Source of the DNA: Monomorium pharaonis | Lineage: Eukaryota > Arthropoda > Insecta > Hymenoptera > Formicidae | NCBI RefSeq assembly: GCF_013373865.1 | Contig: NC_050473.1 | Span: forward strand, 2,604,001-2,668,000 | DNA length: 64,000 nt | Reading direction: 5' to 3' | Part shown: positions 13,240-27,500 of the stretch, piece by piece | Position numbering within the stretch: position 1 is the first letter of the stretch | How the letters are laid out: each line of letters opens with the position of its first letter | The notes under the pieces: model-generated | What the model saw: only the letters and a program-made list of their open reading frames with translations | What the model was told of the DNA's origin: nothing | Database searches by the model: none | Program-made: the position numbers and the translations under genes

Positions 13240-13560
13240 GAATAAGGGATGGCAAGGAGAGAGAATGGTCGTAGAGAGGAGGGGAGGGGGGCCACATGCA
13301 GTTACAACTTTGATTCTCTCTCTCTCTTTCTCTCTTGCCGGTCCCGTGCCACCCTCGTGCCGGGAGAAGGAACGACGCTTACAACGAGGAACGGGTGAGA
13401 GACAAAAGCGATCGCGTTAGAGAAAGATGAAGCGCGCGAGCGAAAGAAAACGAAGAAAGTACACCGAAGAAGAAGAAGAAGAAGAAGAAGAACAAGAGGA
13501 GGAGAAGGAGAAGATGAGGTGGAGAGGAAAGAGATCTAGCTGGTCGGATGTGAACTGACG
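13240..13560 (+). other. Purine-rich block ending at a splice-donor-like site
   Basis: A long purine-rich stretch holds a (GAA)n run at 13466-13492 and further GAG/GGA words up to about 13530. It is followed by CTGAC|GTAAGTG, a near-consensus 5' splice site whose GT starts at 13560. GAA-rich tracts commonly act as exonic splicing enhancers, so this could be an untranslated 5' exon of a plus-strand gene with later exons elsewhere. No open frame in the block is convincing, and a donor-like hexamer is not rare. Treat as a lead only. Confidence 0.22.
13466..13492. repeat. (GAA)n microsatellite
   Basis: Nine GAA units inside the purine-rich block. Confidence 0.9.
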
Positions 13561-13660
13561 TAAGTGTGGGCTAGGGCATGCCTCTCCTACATCCATTTGT
13601 CTCGTTATAGTTTACCGATACAACGGATGAAATGAGCCGAATGGACTTGCGTCGTCCACT

Positions 13661-13727
13661 CTCGAGAGTGTGCGATGACACTTTAAAACCACTTTAAAAC
13701 TTCGAACCGGATTCGCACGTGCACGTG
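13661..13727. promoter_or_regulatory. Cluster: palindrome, tandem 11-mer and twin E-boxes
   Basis: Three ordered elements lie within 70 bases: a 14-bp perfect palindrome CACTCTCGAGAGTG near 13658-13672, two head-to-tail copies of CACTTTAAAAC (13679-13689 and 13690-13700), and two abutting canonical E-boxes CACGTG (13716-13721 and 13722-13727). CACGTG is the core site of Myc/Max, USF and clock-type bHLH proteins. The clustering suggests a regulatory element. No adjacent gene is proven. Confidence 0.35.
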
Positions 13728-13909
13728 AAACGAAGGAAAGGAGTGGGTAGCCCCGCTTGTGCGGGAAAGGCGAGAGTGAGAGACGTTCTTCTCGCGTTGG
13801 AAATTTATTGGGAAATAATGGAACGCGTTTGTGCTCCCTTTCTTTCTTTCTACATACATAGGTCGTAGGCATCGCTCATTCTTCTCTTGCTCCCTTCCTC
13901 TCTCCGAGA

Positions 13910-16900
13910 CGGAATTCGCTTGAAGATGTAAGAGGCTGTATCCACTCTTATATATCCTTTATACCGGACAACCCTTTGAAGTCTAAATTGACCGTCGGTC
14001 GGCAACCATTACCAAGATCTTTTTCTCATCCCTCACTCTTATTTTTCTTTCTGCCAGAACTTCCTCTTGTCTTTCCGGTTGTGTCCTACGCGCCTCGCGT
14101 TGCTTGGTTTTACTTCTCTTGACGACTTTCAAAGAATCGCCGTTGAAAATTGACGATGCTACTTTGCAGCCTATGTAACGATAAACTACGCAACAAGTTT
14201 AGATCTGTCGAGACGTGCAACGTAGTTATAAAGTTGAACAACTAACATTCGCGTTTCTAACTTGTTATACATTATGTGTTTAATATAATCAAGAAAAGTA
14301 ATATAGACATTTTTTCGTGACAAAATAGATTGCGATTGAAGGAATATTTTATTAAAATTAAAACTCTTTAAATATTGTTAAAGATATAATTCATTTTTTC
14401 CCAAGAATTCTTTTTTTAAAGACAACTTTTCTTTCATTTCGAAGACATAAATCTTTTTGCAATAAAACATTTATTTAGGTATTTTTGATTGTATTAGAAG
14501 CCAATTATTGTATGCATTTCTGTTACGTAATATGCGATTGTGGAGCGAAGTTCGGTGCAGTTGCAAAGTCGCACCGCTGTAATTGCGCCGGAAATGGCAA
14601 TCGATGATACCGCGGTTAATTAGACAAATACAAACAAACTTTATCTCTGACCTTCAATGGTAGAGAAACACAACAATCCCGAAGTGATTATGAATCGCAT
14701 TAACCACAATGAACGCTTTAATGGTGTCATGACCAGTATTTCCTCACTGCTCGCCTCGTTAGAAAGCACAATGAAAGGCTGCGTTACAGATAGTAATAAT
14801 TACCTAACAGTAATACTTGTTCAATCAATACTGTTTATTTATTTTTTTTATTATTTTAATATATATTTATATTTTTTTAATTGATAGATTTTTATTTAGA
14901 AACTTGAAAGACAAAAATTGATACAATTTTTTGTAAAAACACTTTATTATTTAGCTCAACCTTGTGCTGAGAATTTTACTTACTCCATAAGTCTTGATTA
15001 TCAAAGCCAAGTGCAATTTTTTTTCCATATAAACATTAATATTACATTTGTCGGAAGTCGAGATTCGTGGCCGATTCATTTCAGGGGTCTGCGCAGATCC
15101 CAATTTGCCAAGGTGCTCGGGACACGTACGCTCGCTCAGGGGCCGTTATTTCTAATAGGAGATTTTCAAAAGTTGCATCCACGCAACCCTCCTCGTTAGA
15201 GAGCCAGTAATTGCACGGTAACAACGTGCTAAGATGCTGTCCGCTGGAATCGACCGGACGACCCCGAGATGATGTTGGCACGAGAGAGGAGCGTGCGATA
15301 GGGTGGCGGTAAGTTAGCGGAGAGATGGGTGGCAGAGAGATAGGTTGGAGGAGAGAGAAGCGGGGCAGAACGTTATCACTAGAGATCACGCTAATCTAAC
15401 GCCTTCATCCCCTGCACGATCGTGCAACCCTCGGCCTGATCCGACTTGACTTTTTGTAACGACTTCTTCTTCCACATCGGCCCCTACCTCTCCGCACCGT
15501 CGCCCTCATCCTCGTCTGAAGCCTCGTTCCGACAGTAACCCAGCTTTCATTCCAATCCACAGCTAGAAGAACCCATCCCCGTAATTATCCGATAAGCGAA
15601 AGGGAACGCCCGGTTATCCGGCGGGCTGTTGATACATAGGACGATCTCCGGGTCTGTTTCCAATTACGTCGTGGGACAAGAGAAAATGACTGAATTCGTT
15701 CGCCTTGGCTTTATTTTCACGTGGTTTACACGTATTTCTGCGTTATTTCTTTTTTCTCTTTTTAGTTTGGTTAGTGTACGTGTGTGCGTGTGTGTATGGT
15801 TGGTGTGTCGGCAAATGAGTTCCTTTGACAATCCATTTCGAAAGCTTTTCTATTAAGTATATTTCCACGGGTGTTTTTTCGATCTTGTTCTCTCTTCCAA
15901 TTTTTCCATATTTTTTACAACTTTTGCTGTATTCAATTTATTTTTAATGGAATTTAATCTTATTAATTAAATACGATAATATAACAAAATTTGCTGTTAT
16001 TCGTCCGTTTATATTCTTTTTTTTTTTACTATAAAAATTAAATTAATATATATTCAACATTTTTAATAAAATTGACATAATACAAACGTAGATTTATATT
16101 CTGGACTTATTTTTATTGATAAATACGCTTTTAAGCATCTAGTTTATACGTACCATAGAACTTTAGAAATAAATGTACGCATTTATTGATACAATTGTGA
16201 ATATATTATAATATTTTGAATTGTATTAATTCTGAATATAATATTCCGAAACTGATTGCATTATAAATTGATTTTATGATAGTTTATTAAAGTTTATTAA
16301 AGTTTATTAAAGTTTGATTTAAAATAAGAAATTTGTTAAATGTAATTGTAAGAACAAGTTAAATGTAAGATCGAAAGGATTGGTCCTTGATAACTAAAAT
16401 TTATCTACTATCTCCGACAAGAGTCAATTGTGTAATCAAATCATTAAACTCGATTGGCGCAACGGTAACAAATCGTTCGCTCGAAGGATCATCGACCAAT
16501 AAATAATGTTTACGTAACAAATAGTCGTGTTACGCGGTTCACACGGGACCTTTTGCTCCCAATGAACACAATCCACACTCGAAACCCGGCCGGTACCGTC
16601 ACGATGTTATCGTGATAATCGACGTTCGATAATACCCTCCACTAAATTTGTCCTGATAACAAAGAGGATTTATATTATTGGAATATCGTGGACTATAAAC
16701 GCCCGTTTCGACGTGCTCTATGGGACCAATTCATTATCCTTTGACGTTCATCTAAATTCATCTAAAAAGTTAGAATATGATAACGTACATTTCATGGAAT
16801 TTGTTTTATTATCTTTTTAAGAAAAGTATTCAGATTTCTATAACGTAATAACATTATGTCCATTTCGAATAAATGATGCTTTAGAAAATGTTAGTAGATT

Positions 16901-19900
16901 ATGAGATAGATGTATAGCAATGTCAAATAGAATGTGGCAGCTGGTTTCCATTTCTTTCGTAGGAATAATATATGTAACGTACAATAAAAGATGTAATGCC
17001 AGTTTACACGATCCTCCGGCGGTAAAGTGGGACAGGATAATAGTTTTTCCAGTTGTAAAAACGCCGATGCGGTCTCTTTGCGGGCATTCTGGTCACACCA
17101 TGTCATGGGGAGGGTCTACGTGCGATAGTTTAGCGACTACATCTGCGCGTATAAACTTTATGAACTGTCTTTATGATCGCATAAATGTTTCATGAACACC
17201 CGGGGTCTTTACAGCCTGCTCGTTCCATGTTTACCATCACCGATTTTCCGCGAGTCTGAAAATTGCTTCGAATTAAGAAATTGTTTATAATAGGAAACTG
17301 ATAATCGCAAAGTAGATAGAAAAATATAAAGTTAATTCAATAGAGATAATTTCACGGAGAAATATAATTTCACTCGCGATAACGTGCGAAACACCACAGT
17401 GTTTTTTAACGGTGTTTTCCGCTAATCGATCAATACGCCGACTGCGGGAGCTGCGTTTGACAAACTCTTTAGTGCCTCTTAAAATATTGTCATCATTGAG
17501 CTTAATCGCGTAATAAAATGTTTTTGTCCCCTTGTTTGTCTAGGCGCTTTCCCCAGTTTTCTCAGGGTTTGCACAGGGAGAAATAAATAAATCGCTATGG
17601 CGCATCGCCAGATCTTGCCTCTCATAGCATTTTTCTCTACCCTTTTCTCTTTTCCGACGACAATTTAGCGACGAGAGGCCAAGGATGACGCTTGGTAACT
17701 TTCCTTTTCCTTTTCAGACGCAGCAATTCGCAGATTAATATTCGAGCTCATCGATAAATTTTACGCTAGCATGAAAAAAAACAATGATCCGTCTTGCACA
17801 CAGAAAATTTTCAAATTTATGAATAAATATCTAATTATATCGCGCGTAGGGGAGAGGAAAGGGTAATTCACTGAAATTTTTCTTGAAATTTCCGCGGCGA
17901 AGATTAAAAAGCTTGACATTAAGAATGCTAAACGGCCGCAACTTTGCAAGGCGTATAGAATATCGGGGAAAACTTAAGGTAAGAGGAAAGCGGGAGTGGA
18001 AACAGGATATAAAATACGGTGATGTGTGCCGTTTGAAACCACGGTGGAAAAGCGCTTTTAAGAGGCACTTACTGTTTTAACTTTTACGCGCTCGTTAAAC
18101 CAATGGCCGAGTCCAAACCGGACCGACGGCGATGCGTACCGCCTCCGCCTTACGCATTTAGTTACAGCTTGTTACGACGAGGAATATCTTTGTTTACACG
18201 ACGGCGTTGCGAGAGGGAGCGAAACGCCCGCGTCTTACGAATGGAAACCTACTACAAAGCAAGCTCTGACCCGAGGAAATAAAATCGTAGCCTTTGCCGC
18301 GCGAAAACATCAGCGCGTCGCGCCAAGTGATTTTTGCCGGGATTTCGACGTTATCGAGGCGAGGAGAGTTTCTCATTTGCGTTTCAAATTCTAACGACGC
18401 TATCGACCTAACTTGAGAACACTTCGCGCGAGGAACGTTATCGTTACTCCCGACAGGATTAATAAAGAGAGGCGTCCCATTTTGTACTGCGATTTAACGA
18501 AAAATCTTCCTGTGCAGGTCCCTTATTAGCTCGCGTAATTAGCATTTGACGCGCTTAGAATATCGACGAAGGAATAATTAAATCTTCGTATAATGTGACT
18601 TTATCGAAAAAGTATCAAGATTTATATTAACGTAAAATGAAATGTAATATTTGTATGCTATTTTTTTATAAATAATTTTTTAATATTGTGGAATATTATT
18701 TTTAGTCAGAATTTGTAATCAAAAATTCTAATGAGAAAAAATTTAATTATATATAGGCGAAAATAAAGTCAATAGCAGCCAATCCAACTATTTCCAGTTA
18801 GAGATGGGCTAGAAAAATCAATTGTAATCGGTCTTTCGCAATAGAGCCGAGCTATCGCAATGCGGGAACAGAGAACTCGAATCGACGCGTAAACGTGGGC
18901 TTCAAAGTCGAATCAGTTTAGGTTGCCAGTCCCATCGAATGAATCGAAATCGATATTGCACGGCCAGATCCTGTCGAGTACTGCCGATCGGTTAGCTGAA
19001 AAGAGTCACGGATGCGGAAAAACAGTTGCAATTTATTCAATGCCAAATCGCGGTGAGGCCGTGTCGACCCGCTCCGCCCGGTGTTAGAATTGGACTCTAT
19101 CGGGCCATAACAATTATTAGCATTGCGACGCGGCGTGGAAGTGGCACAATAATATGCATAGAACATAGAGGGCTTACAGCATTTCCATTACATTAGTCCT
19201 CGCACGAATGCGCGGGCGCGCCAAACGATCCGGAAATAAAGCGGAATTGCATATTGGAAACTTGGTCGCCTGGCCCGTCGCCAGCCGAGTGCCTCCTAAT
19301 TCTGTCTTTTCGGAAAAATCGACACTTTATTTGTGCGTCAATTTCGTAAGTTTGTCAGCGCGGCGGATCAGCGATCAATTTGGCGAACGAAAGGGATAAA
19401 GAGTCACTTAGAAAAGAATCAACGAGTGTAAAATAATATAAAAATATAAGGGGTAGAATATCGCAAGGTATCCCACAAATCTTTCTATTTGTAAATGCGT
19501 CGCGTATTTTGAACTATAAAATAATTTTTACGATATAATCGTGAGATCCAGCGGTTTCCAAGCACTGCTGACCACCGCGAGTAGCAAGAAGTCGTACTGT
19601 TGTGAAGTGTTAGCGCTTAATCAATTGCAGTTGTGCCTGCATCCAGCGGAATTGCAAGCCGACAACAAAATGTTGATGCGTGCAATTAGAAGGGAACCGA
19701 CAAATCGCCTGCTGCGGTGCCATTGGTTCGTCGTAAACTGGTAATTAGCCGCGTCCATTCGGTGAAAGCACTAACACGCTCCGTCACCGATTTAATTAGT
19801 CTATAACTCTTGCGCCAGGATCAGGATTCGGGCGCGCGGGCGTTTCCTACGATAACATAAATTATTGTCGAACTGACACACGTTGTTCCGACTCATCTGG

Positions 19901-21500
19901 CATCGGAACGACAACGTTTTACGTTCTGTCAAACGATCTGCGTCAATTCGAGGTAACGCGGATTTAATTGAGCCCGCGAATCGACATGTCGCCCGTTAAC
20001 GAGCATTAAAACAATTCAGAATTGCTCCATTGAGAAAAGATTCCAATCTCTTGCAAGAAATTTCTGCGAATTTCTGCAAAATCCTGGGGAATTACGCGCG
20101 CGGTCAATTCGCCCGATGAAAGAAAATCGCGCGATTTCAGCGAAGTTTTAGCAGACACGGATATTTCTTTTGATTCGGCGTGAAGCGAAATAAATGAAAT
20201 CGTATAAAGTAACGACTAATAGACTATTTCACGAGATAGAACATTGAAGTCTGCTATAAGAATCTTAAAATAGTATTTCGAAATCGTTCTCTCAACTATT
20301 CGTAATTATTGATTGCGCGCTAAACAATTATTTTCCGGTCTTAAGTGCAATCTTATCGATAATACGATTATTCTCACGTTTTTGAATTTGACGATTAATC
20401 GGACCGGCCTGATACCGTCGATTCCAAGACCGGATCGACTGAAATTATGAAAATGTTCTTAAAGTATTGGCGATTTCTCCCGCGGATTCTCGATTACGAT
20501 GCTTTTCAATGAAAATCCATTTACCGCAGGATCAGCTCCTGGGCCATGTCCAGAATATTCTAATAGCGTTCGTGGCTATCAGCGCAATTGCCACGGCTGC
20601 TATTGGCAGAATCCGATTATATTATCGATACACACAGCTGCAAGAAAGCAAGCACAATAGGCGATACACTTTTTAGTAGTATAGTCATTAATGGTCTTTA
20701 CATAATTGTGTTCATAGAGCTCGGCAAGACTTAGTAAACGCCGCGGATCCAATATGTTGATAATCGGATTAGTAACGATTAACATTGCATGTACCTCTCT
20801 TAACTGGCTTAATTGTCAAACGTATTTAACGAGCTGGAAACGTCGTTTCCGATCAATCTATTACGTCTTCATAAATTCACTATATGTCGCATTTTGAAAC
20901 TCAAGGTGGAGTACTGCAGTTGCACAGAGGGGGGCCAGAAAGATTTGATTATTGAATTAAACAACTTTTCTCTATATTTGTCTAAGCGCCGAGTTAAAAA
21001 TGACATTTTTCAATCAGATAGCCGTTTAGAAACCTTCAAATATACAGATGAAGAAGAATACTTACGCTTTATTTAGCGCAGTTTTCAAACGCGGCGTATT
21101 TCAAAGCAGGCAATCCCGATGACTCTCATCGAGAGTTCGTCGGACGAACTCGTACAAAGTATCTATACTCGCTGGCGCTACAATCGGATCGGAAAGCGTA
21201 ATCAAACGTGGTGTACTGACTTTGCCCGGCGTTTCTCTTCTCTCACGAGTCTCTCCGTCAGAAACTAAAGGCGCTACAGAGCAAGAGAGATAGAAATAGA
21301 CAGAGAGGAACGAGAGAAGGAAAAGAGACAGAATTTGAACCATTCTGCAACGTGACGATGTTTCCTGAAGGAAAGCAACGTGAAGCAGCCCAATAGGACA
21401 GCAATGTGCGCGCTCTCGAGCCACAATTCCGTGCGAATAGTTCGACTAATCTCTTTCTCGTCCTGCCGCACAGGACGCACTTACGTTCTAGTCTGCGTCT
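13910..21500. other. Gene-free stretch
   Basis: I see no convincing gene. AT-rich sequence (14.2-14.5, 15.9-16.4 and 18.6-18.8 kb) alternates with mixed sequence. A short perfect tandem repeat (unit AGTTTATTAA, about 3.5 copies) lies at 16281-16315. An ATG frame at 16920-17195 begins with a hydrophobic run but lacks other gene signals. Pyrimidine-rich tracts occur at 15.4-15.6 kb. Nothing here resembles an RNA gene or transposase. Confidence 0.5.
16281..16315. repeat. Tandem decamer AGTTTATTAA, 3.5 copies
   Basis: Three exact copies and a partial fourth of a 10-bp unit in AT-rich sequence. Confidence 0.85.
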
Positions 21501-21504
21501 CTGT

Positions 21505-21532
21505 TCTCTCTCTTTCTCTCTCTCTCTCTCTC
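21505..21532. repeat. (TC)n microsatellite, slightly interrupted
   Basis: A CT run with one TTT interruption. Confidence 0.85.
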
Positions 21533-24500
21533 GTTTCTCTCTCGGCACCTAAGTTCCTAATAGAATATCCGCGTATTCTCAAGCGGGGGTGGTTTCACAT
21601 GCGCGAGTCTAAACGCGTAGACGTGGACCGCGCCAGATGCACACAGGCACACGCACGCGAGCGAGCTTCGGCTTTAACAAACTTTGCCCGTAGAATCCGT
21701 ACGAATGCGCATTGCCTGGCCGTTGTCCTTTGTCATCGCGTGTGGGAGGACCGTGGAACTTCCTGCCTTCGACACACGGTAAATTTCGCCCCGACTAAGC
21801 GAGCCCAGTCGGTTTCAGAGAACGTATGAGCCATATATGACGGTACGTTTCACGTTGCTAATACCACCGCGCGAATTAGACTTTTGTTCGGGCGAGCGAG
21901 TTCTACTGTCGAGGTAGTAGTAGTTATCACGTTTTCACGTCATTCCGAACGTTTGGTCGCGAAAAGACCTGACGCGTTGTTAGTATCCCTTAATATTACC
22001 TTTCAAAGCAATTTTTTTTTAACATCTCGCTTTTTATATCCGTTGTTCTCTTGCATCACTGATTTCTATTTTTTTATAAACATTTATTTATTGACAGAAA
22101 ATTGATCAATAGGCTGAAAAAGCTGCATCTTAAATAATAATTATTTTGGCAACGTTAGACATTTTAATGTTGCTCATAATTCAAGCAGTGAATATTTTAC
22201 GAACAGTTTAATAATGGAAAGTCAACGTAATTAATTGTAATGATGGTATTAATCTATTCTTTTAATTACGTAAAATTCTTTATCTTAAAGATCAATGAAG
22301 ACAAGTCTTTCAAACGACAGGAGGGAAAAACTATGGGAACAAAAAGAGAGAAAGGGATAAGGTGGAGGGTTAGGAAGCCAAACATGCGGGCGACTGATTG
22401 TTCAGACAACTTAGAATTCTTCTGATCTCACTACGATCCTTCGTCAAGGAAGAAATTTCTTTGCACAATCTATCATTTAACTTAACGATATTATAATTTT
22501 TTAAATAATTTACACTTATTAAAAAAGTCTTGAATACGAAAAACGGATTGATGCCAAATTAATTTAATTTATTCGAAAAATTAAAAAATTTTTTAAACTT
22601 ATAGTTCAGCAATCATACATTAAATCGCAATCGTTTTAATCGGTTTCACGCAACAATGTCGACGATGCGGGCCAAAATGAAATGCGAAAAGTAAATGTTC
22701 GGTGCCATCCGTCAATGACCGATGCGAGTAATACGAAAGCTCGATATCAACCAACTTTTTTTTATCTCCAATACGAAAAAAAAGGAAGCATGAGAGATTA
22801 CGGGGTGACGGCTGCAGCGCGGTCTGTCGGAAAGAGGATGGAGGTTTCCACGTCGGCGCTCACGGTGCATCGTCCGATCAACCGGAAAACGTCCAAACTC
22901 ACAATCGGCCCCTCGTATGAAATATTTCATTCAGTAGGAACTTTTCCCCTCGGATTTCTCCGGTGCTTTCTTCATTCTTGGCACTTTCGCGTTATATCGC
23001 GTCCCGAAATTATAGGCCGGCTTCTGTAAATTAAGATAGACGACGATGAAAAAGAAGAAAGAGAGTAAGCAGGAGAACTACTACATGCATGCAAAGAGAA
23101 AATGATAGGAGAAAAGACCAAGAGAGAATCATTAACCTGTGCGTTCCCTTTGGATCGACGTGGTCAACTGGAAAATTCGAAAGCCAGTCCTTTACCCTCG
23201 TTATCGCGCCCATGCGACCGTTTCGGTATGTACATTTTGCGCCGATAAACACACGGAAATTAAATGCCTCTCTGTCGATTTTGCCTAAATTTTCTTTACT
23301 CCGGCAAGAGTAACGGTAAAATTAACCAAACGAGTTGAACGAAGACGTGATTGGCATTAGTAATCATTAATTCTTTACTCGTTCCCGTTTTACATTCAAT
23401 CAGCGTGTACAGCATGATTTTTATTTTACATTCACTTTTGCATTTGTCGTTTAAATAATTAAATATTAAGTTGCCCCATTACTTTAAATCATCGATAATT
23501 TATGCGATACAACTTTTAAAAAACTAATTACATATTAACTATTTATTATGACTAAATTTAATGCTACAATGCACATATTTTTATATTCTTTTTAGATAAA
23601 TTATAATTAAATGAAATGTTAGAAAACACAAATAATATGCAATAATAGGAGATGATTGATCGATATTTAAATTTTAAATAGATTTTAAAGATGAACTAGC
23701 ATTATTTGATCGGAATTAGTTATAATATGCACTGAAATTAAATAATTGGAATAACTGACAGTGAAACTGATATTATAGTTATCTGTCAACATTTGTTTTA
23801 TTTTTTATTTCATATTCACGCGGCAGAAACAAGTCGATCCTTCGTATTTATTATGGTACGCGCAGAGCGGAAATCAATTGGGGTGGAAATTCTGTCGCGG
23901 GTAACGTCGATTCTTCTGAAGCGTAAAATCCGAAAGAATCACAACGCGGGTAAGATTCTTTTTTTTTTCCTCCGGTGCCGCGGGACTTTCCTTACTTTAT
24001 CGTCATATTAGGCGAAAAAGGGGGATAAGGGCGGATGGTCCGAGCAGCGCTCGGACGGAGCTTATCTCTACCGTTTGCAAAGCCTTGCTTCATCCAGCGT
24101 ATGTAAACTACATAAACTGCGCCCGAGGGGTGCCTCGAAAGATCGACCAATCGCCGTCGATCGGCCGTTCGGCACAGGATCTTCTCAGTAAAATTGTTGA
24201 GCCTCGTGATTCGAATATTTGCTACGTTTGACCGAATCATTTCTGCTTCGGTGCTCTCGGCTGTGCCCCGATGTTTGTATTATTTATTTAAATAAACGAC
24301 TGTCCGACATATGTGGTCCTTTCGCGCGACACACGTCCAGTTGGTCTCTTACATTCGGCGATGGTAAGTCCGCCGTGTAATTTCATCCCCCGAAAGCGGA
24401 TAATGAGCAAACGTGCCATTCAGACGTTAGGAACACTTGCCAATACTTTGTTACATTACACAGGTATATGAAACAATAAAGCCTTCTCGATATATCTTGT

Positions 24501-27500
24501 TACACGCAGAAAACGATTGATAACTGTAATAATATAATATTTTCTAATATAATACAATAAAACGTAATAATCTGACGTACTAGATAAATTTTTTTTCGCC
24601 GGTAATCGGAGCAACTGTGCACGTAGAGATATATCTTGCGTGGTTTGAAAGGGTGCAAATGTCTCTCCCATAATTCCAGTCGTTCTTCGGCAACGGTACG
24701 AAGAATGAGCGCATAGGATCGGAAAAGAGGTCACGTCGAGTTGCTTTCGCAATCGTCATCTCAGATCAATCACGGAATACGGGTAACGTAATCGGAAAGT
24801 CCTTTATATCTCCGACGAAACTAAGTTCCAAGGCAATTTGTGTCTCTCTTTGTAAGGCGTAGGTGGAGACGACGAGGGAGAAACGGAGGAATCGGGCTTG
24901 GCGGAGGTAGGGCGGACGGGCTACACAGCTACGACAGAAGTAGCGACTTTGCATTGCTCGAAGCTCAGTTCAGACTACTTCGCCCTAACGCGAAGGAAAC
25001 GCGTTCTCTTCCTTTTTCCTCCTCGTGGTCCTCATCTTGGCCCTCTCTCCTAACACGTGACTCACCCATCCTTTTTTCCCTGCTTTGCCTTACCTGCCCG
25101 CTTGCTTGCCTTGCTAGCCTTACTCGCCCTCGTCCGCAATTCCCTCCAATTCTTTTCTCGAAACAAGTTTGTAAAACGCAATTTTCTTGTAGGTTGACAA
25201 GTCATCTAATCGCACGTTGGAGTTGCTGTCTCTCTTTTCGCTTCTTCGTTTTATGTTCTATCCACAATTGTAGTCCTCATTTCTCTTTGCTTTTTCACTC
25301 TTTCTTTCTCAATCAAGCGTGTGTCACTTTTTTTCTCGAGTACCAACATTTTTCTTTCCCTCTACATTTACACCGTTTATAACAAAAGGCGACGGATGAT
25401 TTAACAAGATTATTTTAGTTCTTTAAAGAGCATTGAGCATTATTTTTTTTTTTGGAATACTTTTATAAATATTCATACAATAATAATGTTACATAAAACG
25501 ATAATTATATATACAGCATACTCTCTCTATTGCAGTGCATCCACATGCCGATAATAGTCCAATCAAGACGTAATCTATATAAATGGTTTAAGTCGCTCTC
25601 AGTAATTCGTGTCGATCTCATATATTGCCGATATGAATGATTAATCGATGTTCCTTGAGGTATTTGCGATCAAAGTTCCCTGCTCCTTACTATCCGTTTC
25701 TACCTGAGCTGCGGGGCGATGGAAATCGATTCCTTCGAATCCGACTATAATGCCATTTTGGCCCGCATTTGCGCTATCGACAACGTCTATACGTCATTCG
25801 ATGTTGAATTATACGATTAATCTTTTACTAAAAATTAGGTTAGCAGAGTAAGATCACAGCGAATTCTTGGGTAGTTCTGTAGTAAAGAAGAAAGGGAAGC
25901 GCAGTTTAACAGGAGCGAATTAGGAGAAGAAAGTTCCGAATGTTCCTGTAATTTTTTTCTAATTAAAGTTGTTATATTTATTACTCTTGAATCGGTAATG
26001 AATGTTATAAAATTAATTTGTTTATAATTTGTTTGTATTTCATGCAGTCACGAGATGTATGTTGATAAGCAAAGTTTGTTTTTTAATTTTTATATATTTT
26101 TTCATGCAATTTTTGTAATTCTATTATTTTAACAAACTTTATACATGTGTGTGAATCCGATATATAAACAAAAATTTTCGATATTTGATGAGGAATAATC
26201 CCACGATGATAATCGAACTTGCAATAAAATGGTTAAAAATAAATCTCAATAAATATAAATAAATTATTCTGAAATGTTTGGATGCGGACAAATCTTGCGG
26301 GTGATACTTGATATTGTAATTATTACACTTTTATCGAATATGAAATTATTTTATAACATGCAAAATATTTTTTTATCGTTACTGTTTTTACTTATATAAT
26401 TCTACAAAAGCGCAATGCAGTCTATTTTAATGTAATCTGCCTTATGCTTTTCATGATTGATGAATCGCGGCGTGAATATCGCAAATTAAATTTGCTACTA
26501 TTTATCGTTAAATAATGTCGTTAAAACCTTATCAAGCACCGCGATCGATCCCTTTGAAATCGAGTTGAGCCAATTGCAAACAGGTGTAGGAAACAATGAG
26601 AGTGTCTCGTGTCGGCTAAAGAAGAAGAGTAAGTGGCGTATAAGAAAGAGTAGGGAGCGACAACGGAGGGGGACATTTCACCGATTACAGGGCGAATCTA
26701 CAGCAGGATCCCTTTCATGCTCTCGTTCCGCGAACGAAGTCAAGTAACAATTCCGGGATTACGGCGCGCCCGAAATGAAATTTCATTCGCGAGTCCCCGA
26801 GGAGCCGCGCGTTTCAGGGAGAGAGCGGATCTCCGCCTGTACGGCCGCCTCTTCTAGCCACCGGTTGGAACCAGTCGCCTCCAGTCTCTTCCAATTTTCT
26901 CTTCGTTTCGAGAAAAGCAGCGGGAGGTGCGCCACCAGGGAGTTTACCGGAAGGATCTCGTCGTGGGACGATATTATTCCTTATCTCCCCGTTCTCTTTC
27001 GCCCTTTTTCCCCTCTCTCACTCTCCTTTCTCTCGCTCTCTCATTCTTTCTCTCGCGTCTCGGACTTGTTCTCTCTCTCTCTCTCTCTCAGACGCTAAAC
27101 CTCTTGTAAAGGACTTTTTCTCGGCACTGTCTTTAGGCCCCGTTCGCGCAACTTTATTTCTTTCCGCCGCCTCTCTCGTTCTTAAATGATTGACGCGTAA
27201 TCAGCGCGAGGCGCAAACAAATAATTTACGAGGATTTTGCTTGATGACACGGCATGCCTGAACTTACGATTTACCAGTCCGTCTCAACTTAATCGTGAAT
27301 AGAAAATCGCAAAACAAATTTGCGAACTGTCGAGCAGAGCGGCATCCATCGAAGTAAATGTCTCGGGAAAATCTATTGGAACAGAACGGAAGTTGCAAGA
27401 TAGTTTCGAAATCGCGAACGTATGAAATTGAAATTCTGAGGCTCGTGAAACATTTACTCTGTTCAGTGAAGATGAATACATGAATTGAATCAGAATTATT

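Noticed and set aside
16920..17195. 91-codon ATG frame with a hydrophobic N-terminus
   Set aside because: The signal-like start is the only support; no TATA box, poly(A) signal or splice sites fit and no family is recognised.
21909..21930. let-7-like word (GAGGTAGTAGTAG)
   Set aside because: The match to let-7 ends after about 11 bases and no hairpin partner is present.
24840..25382. 180-codon open frame, plus
   Set aside because: It opens at TTG within pyrimidine-rich DNA; the Ser/Leu/Pro/Phe-rich product is what CT-rich sequence gives by chance.
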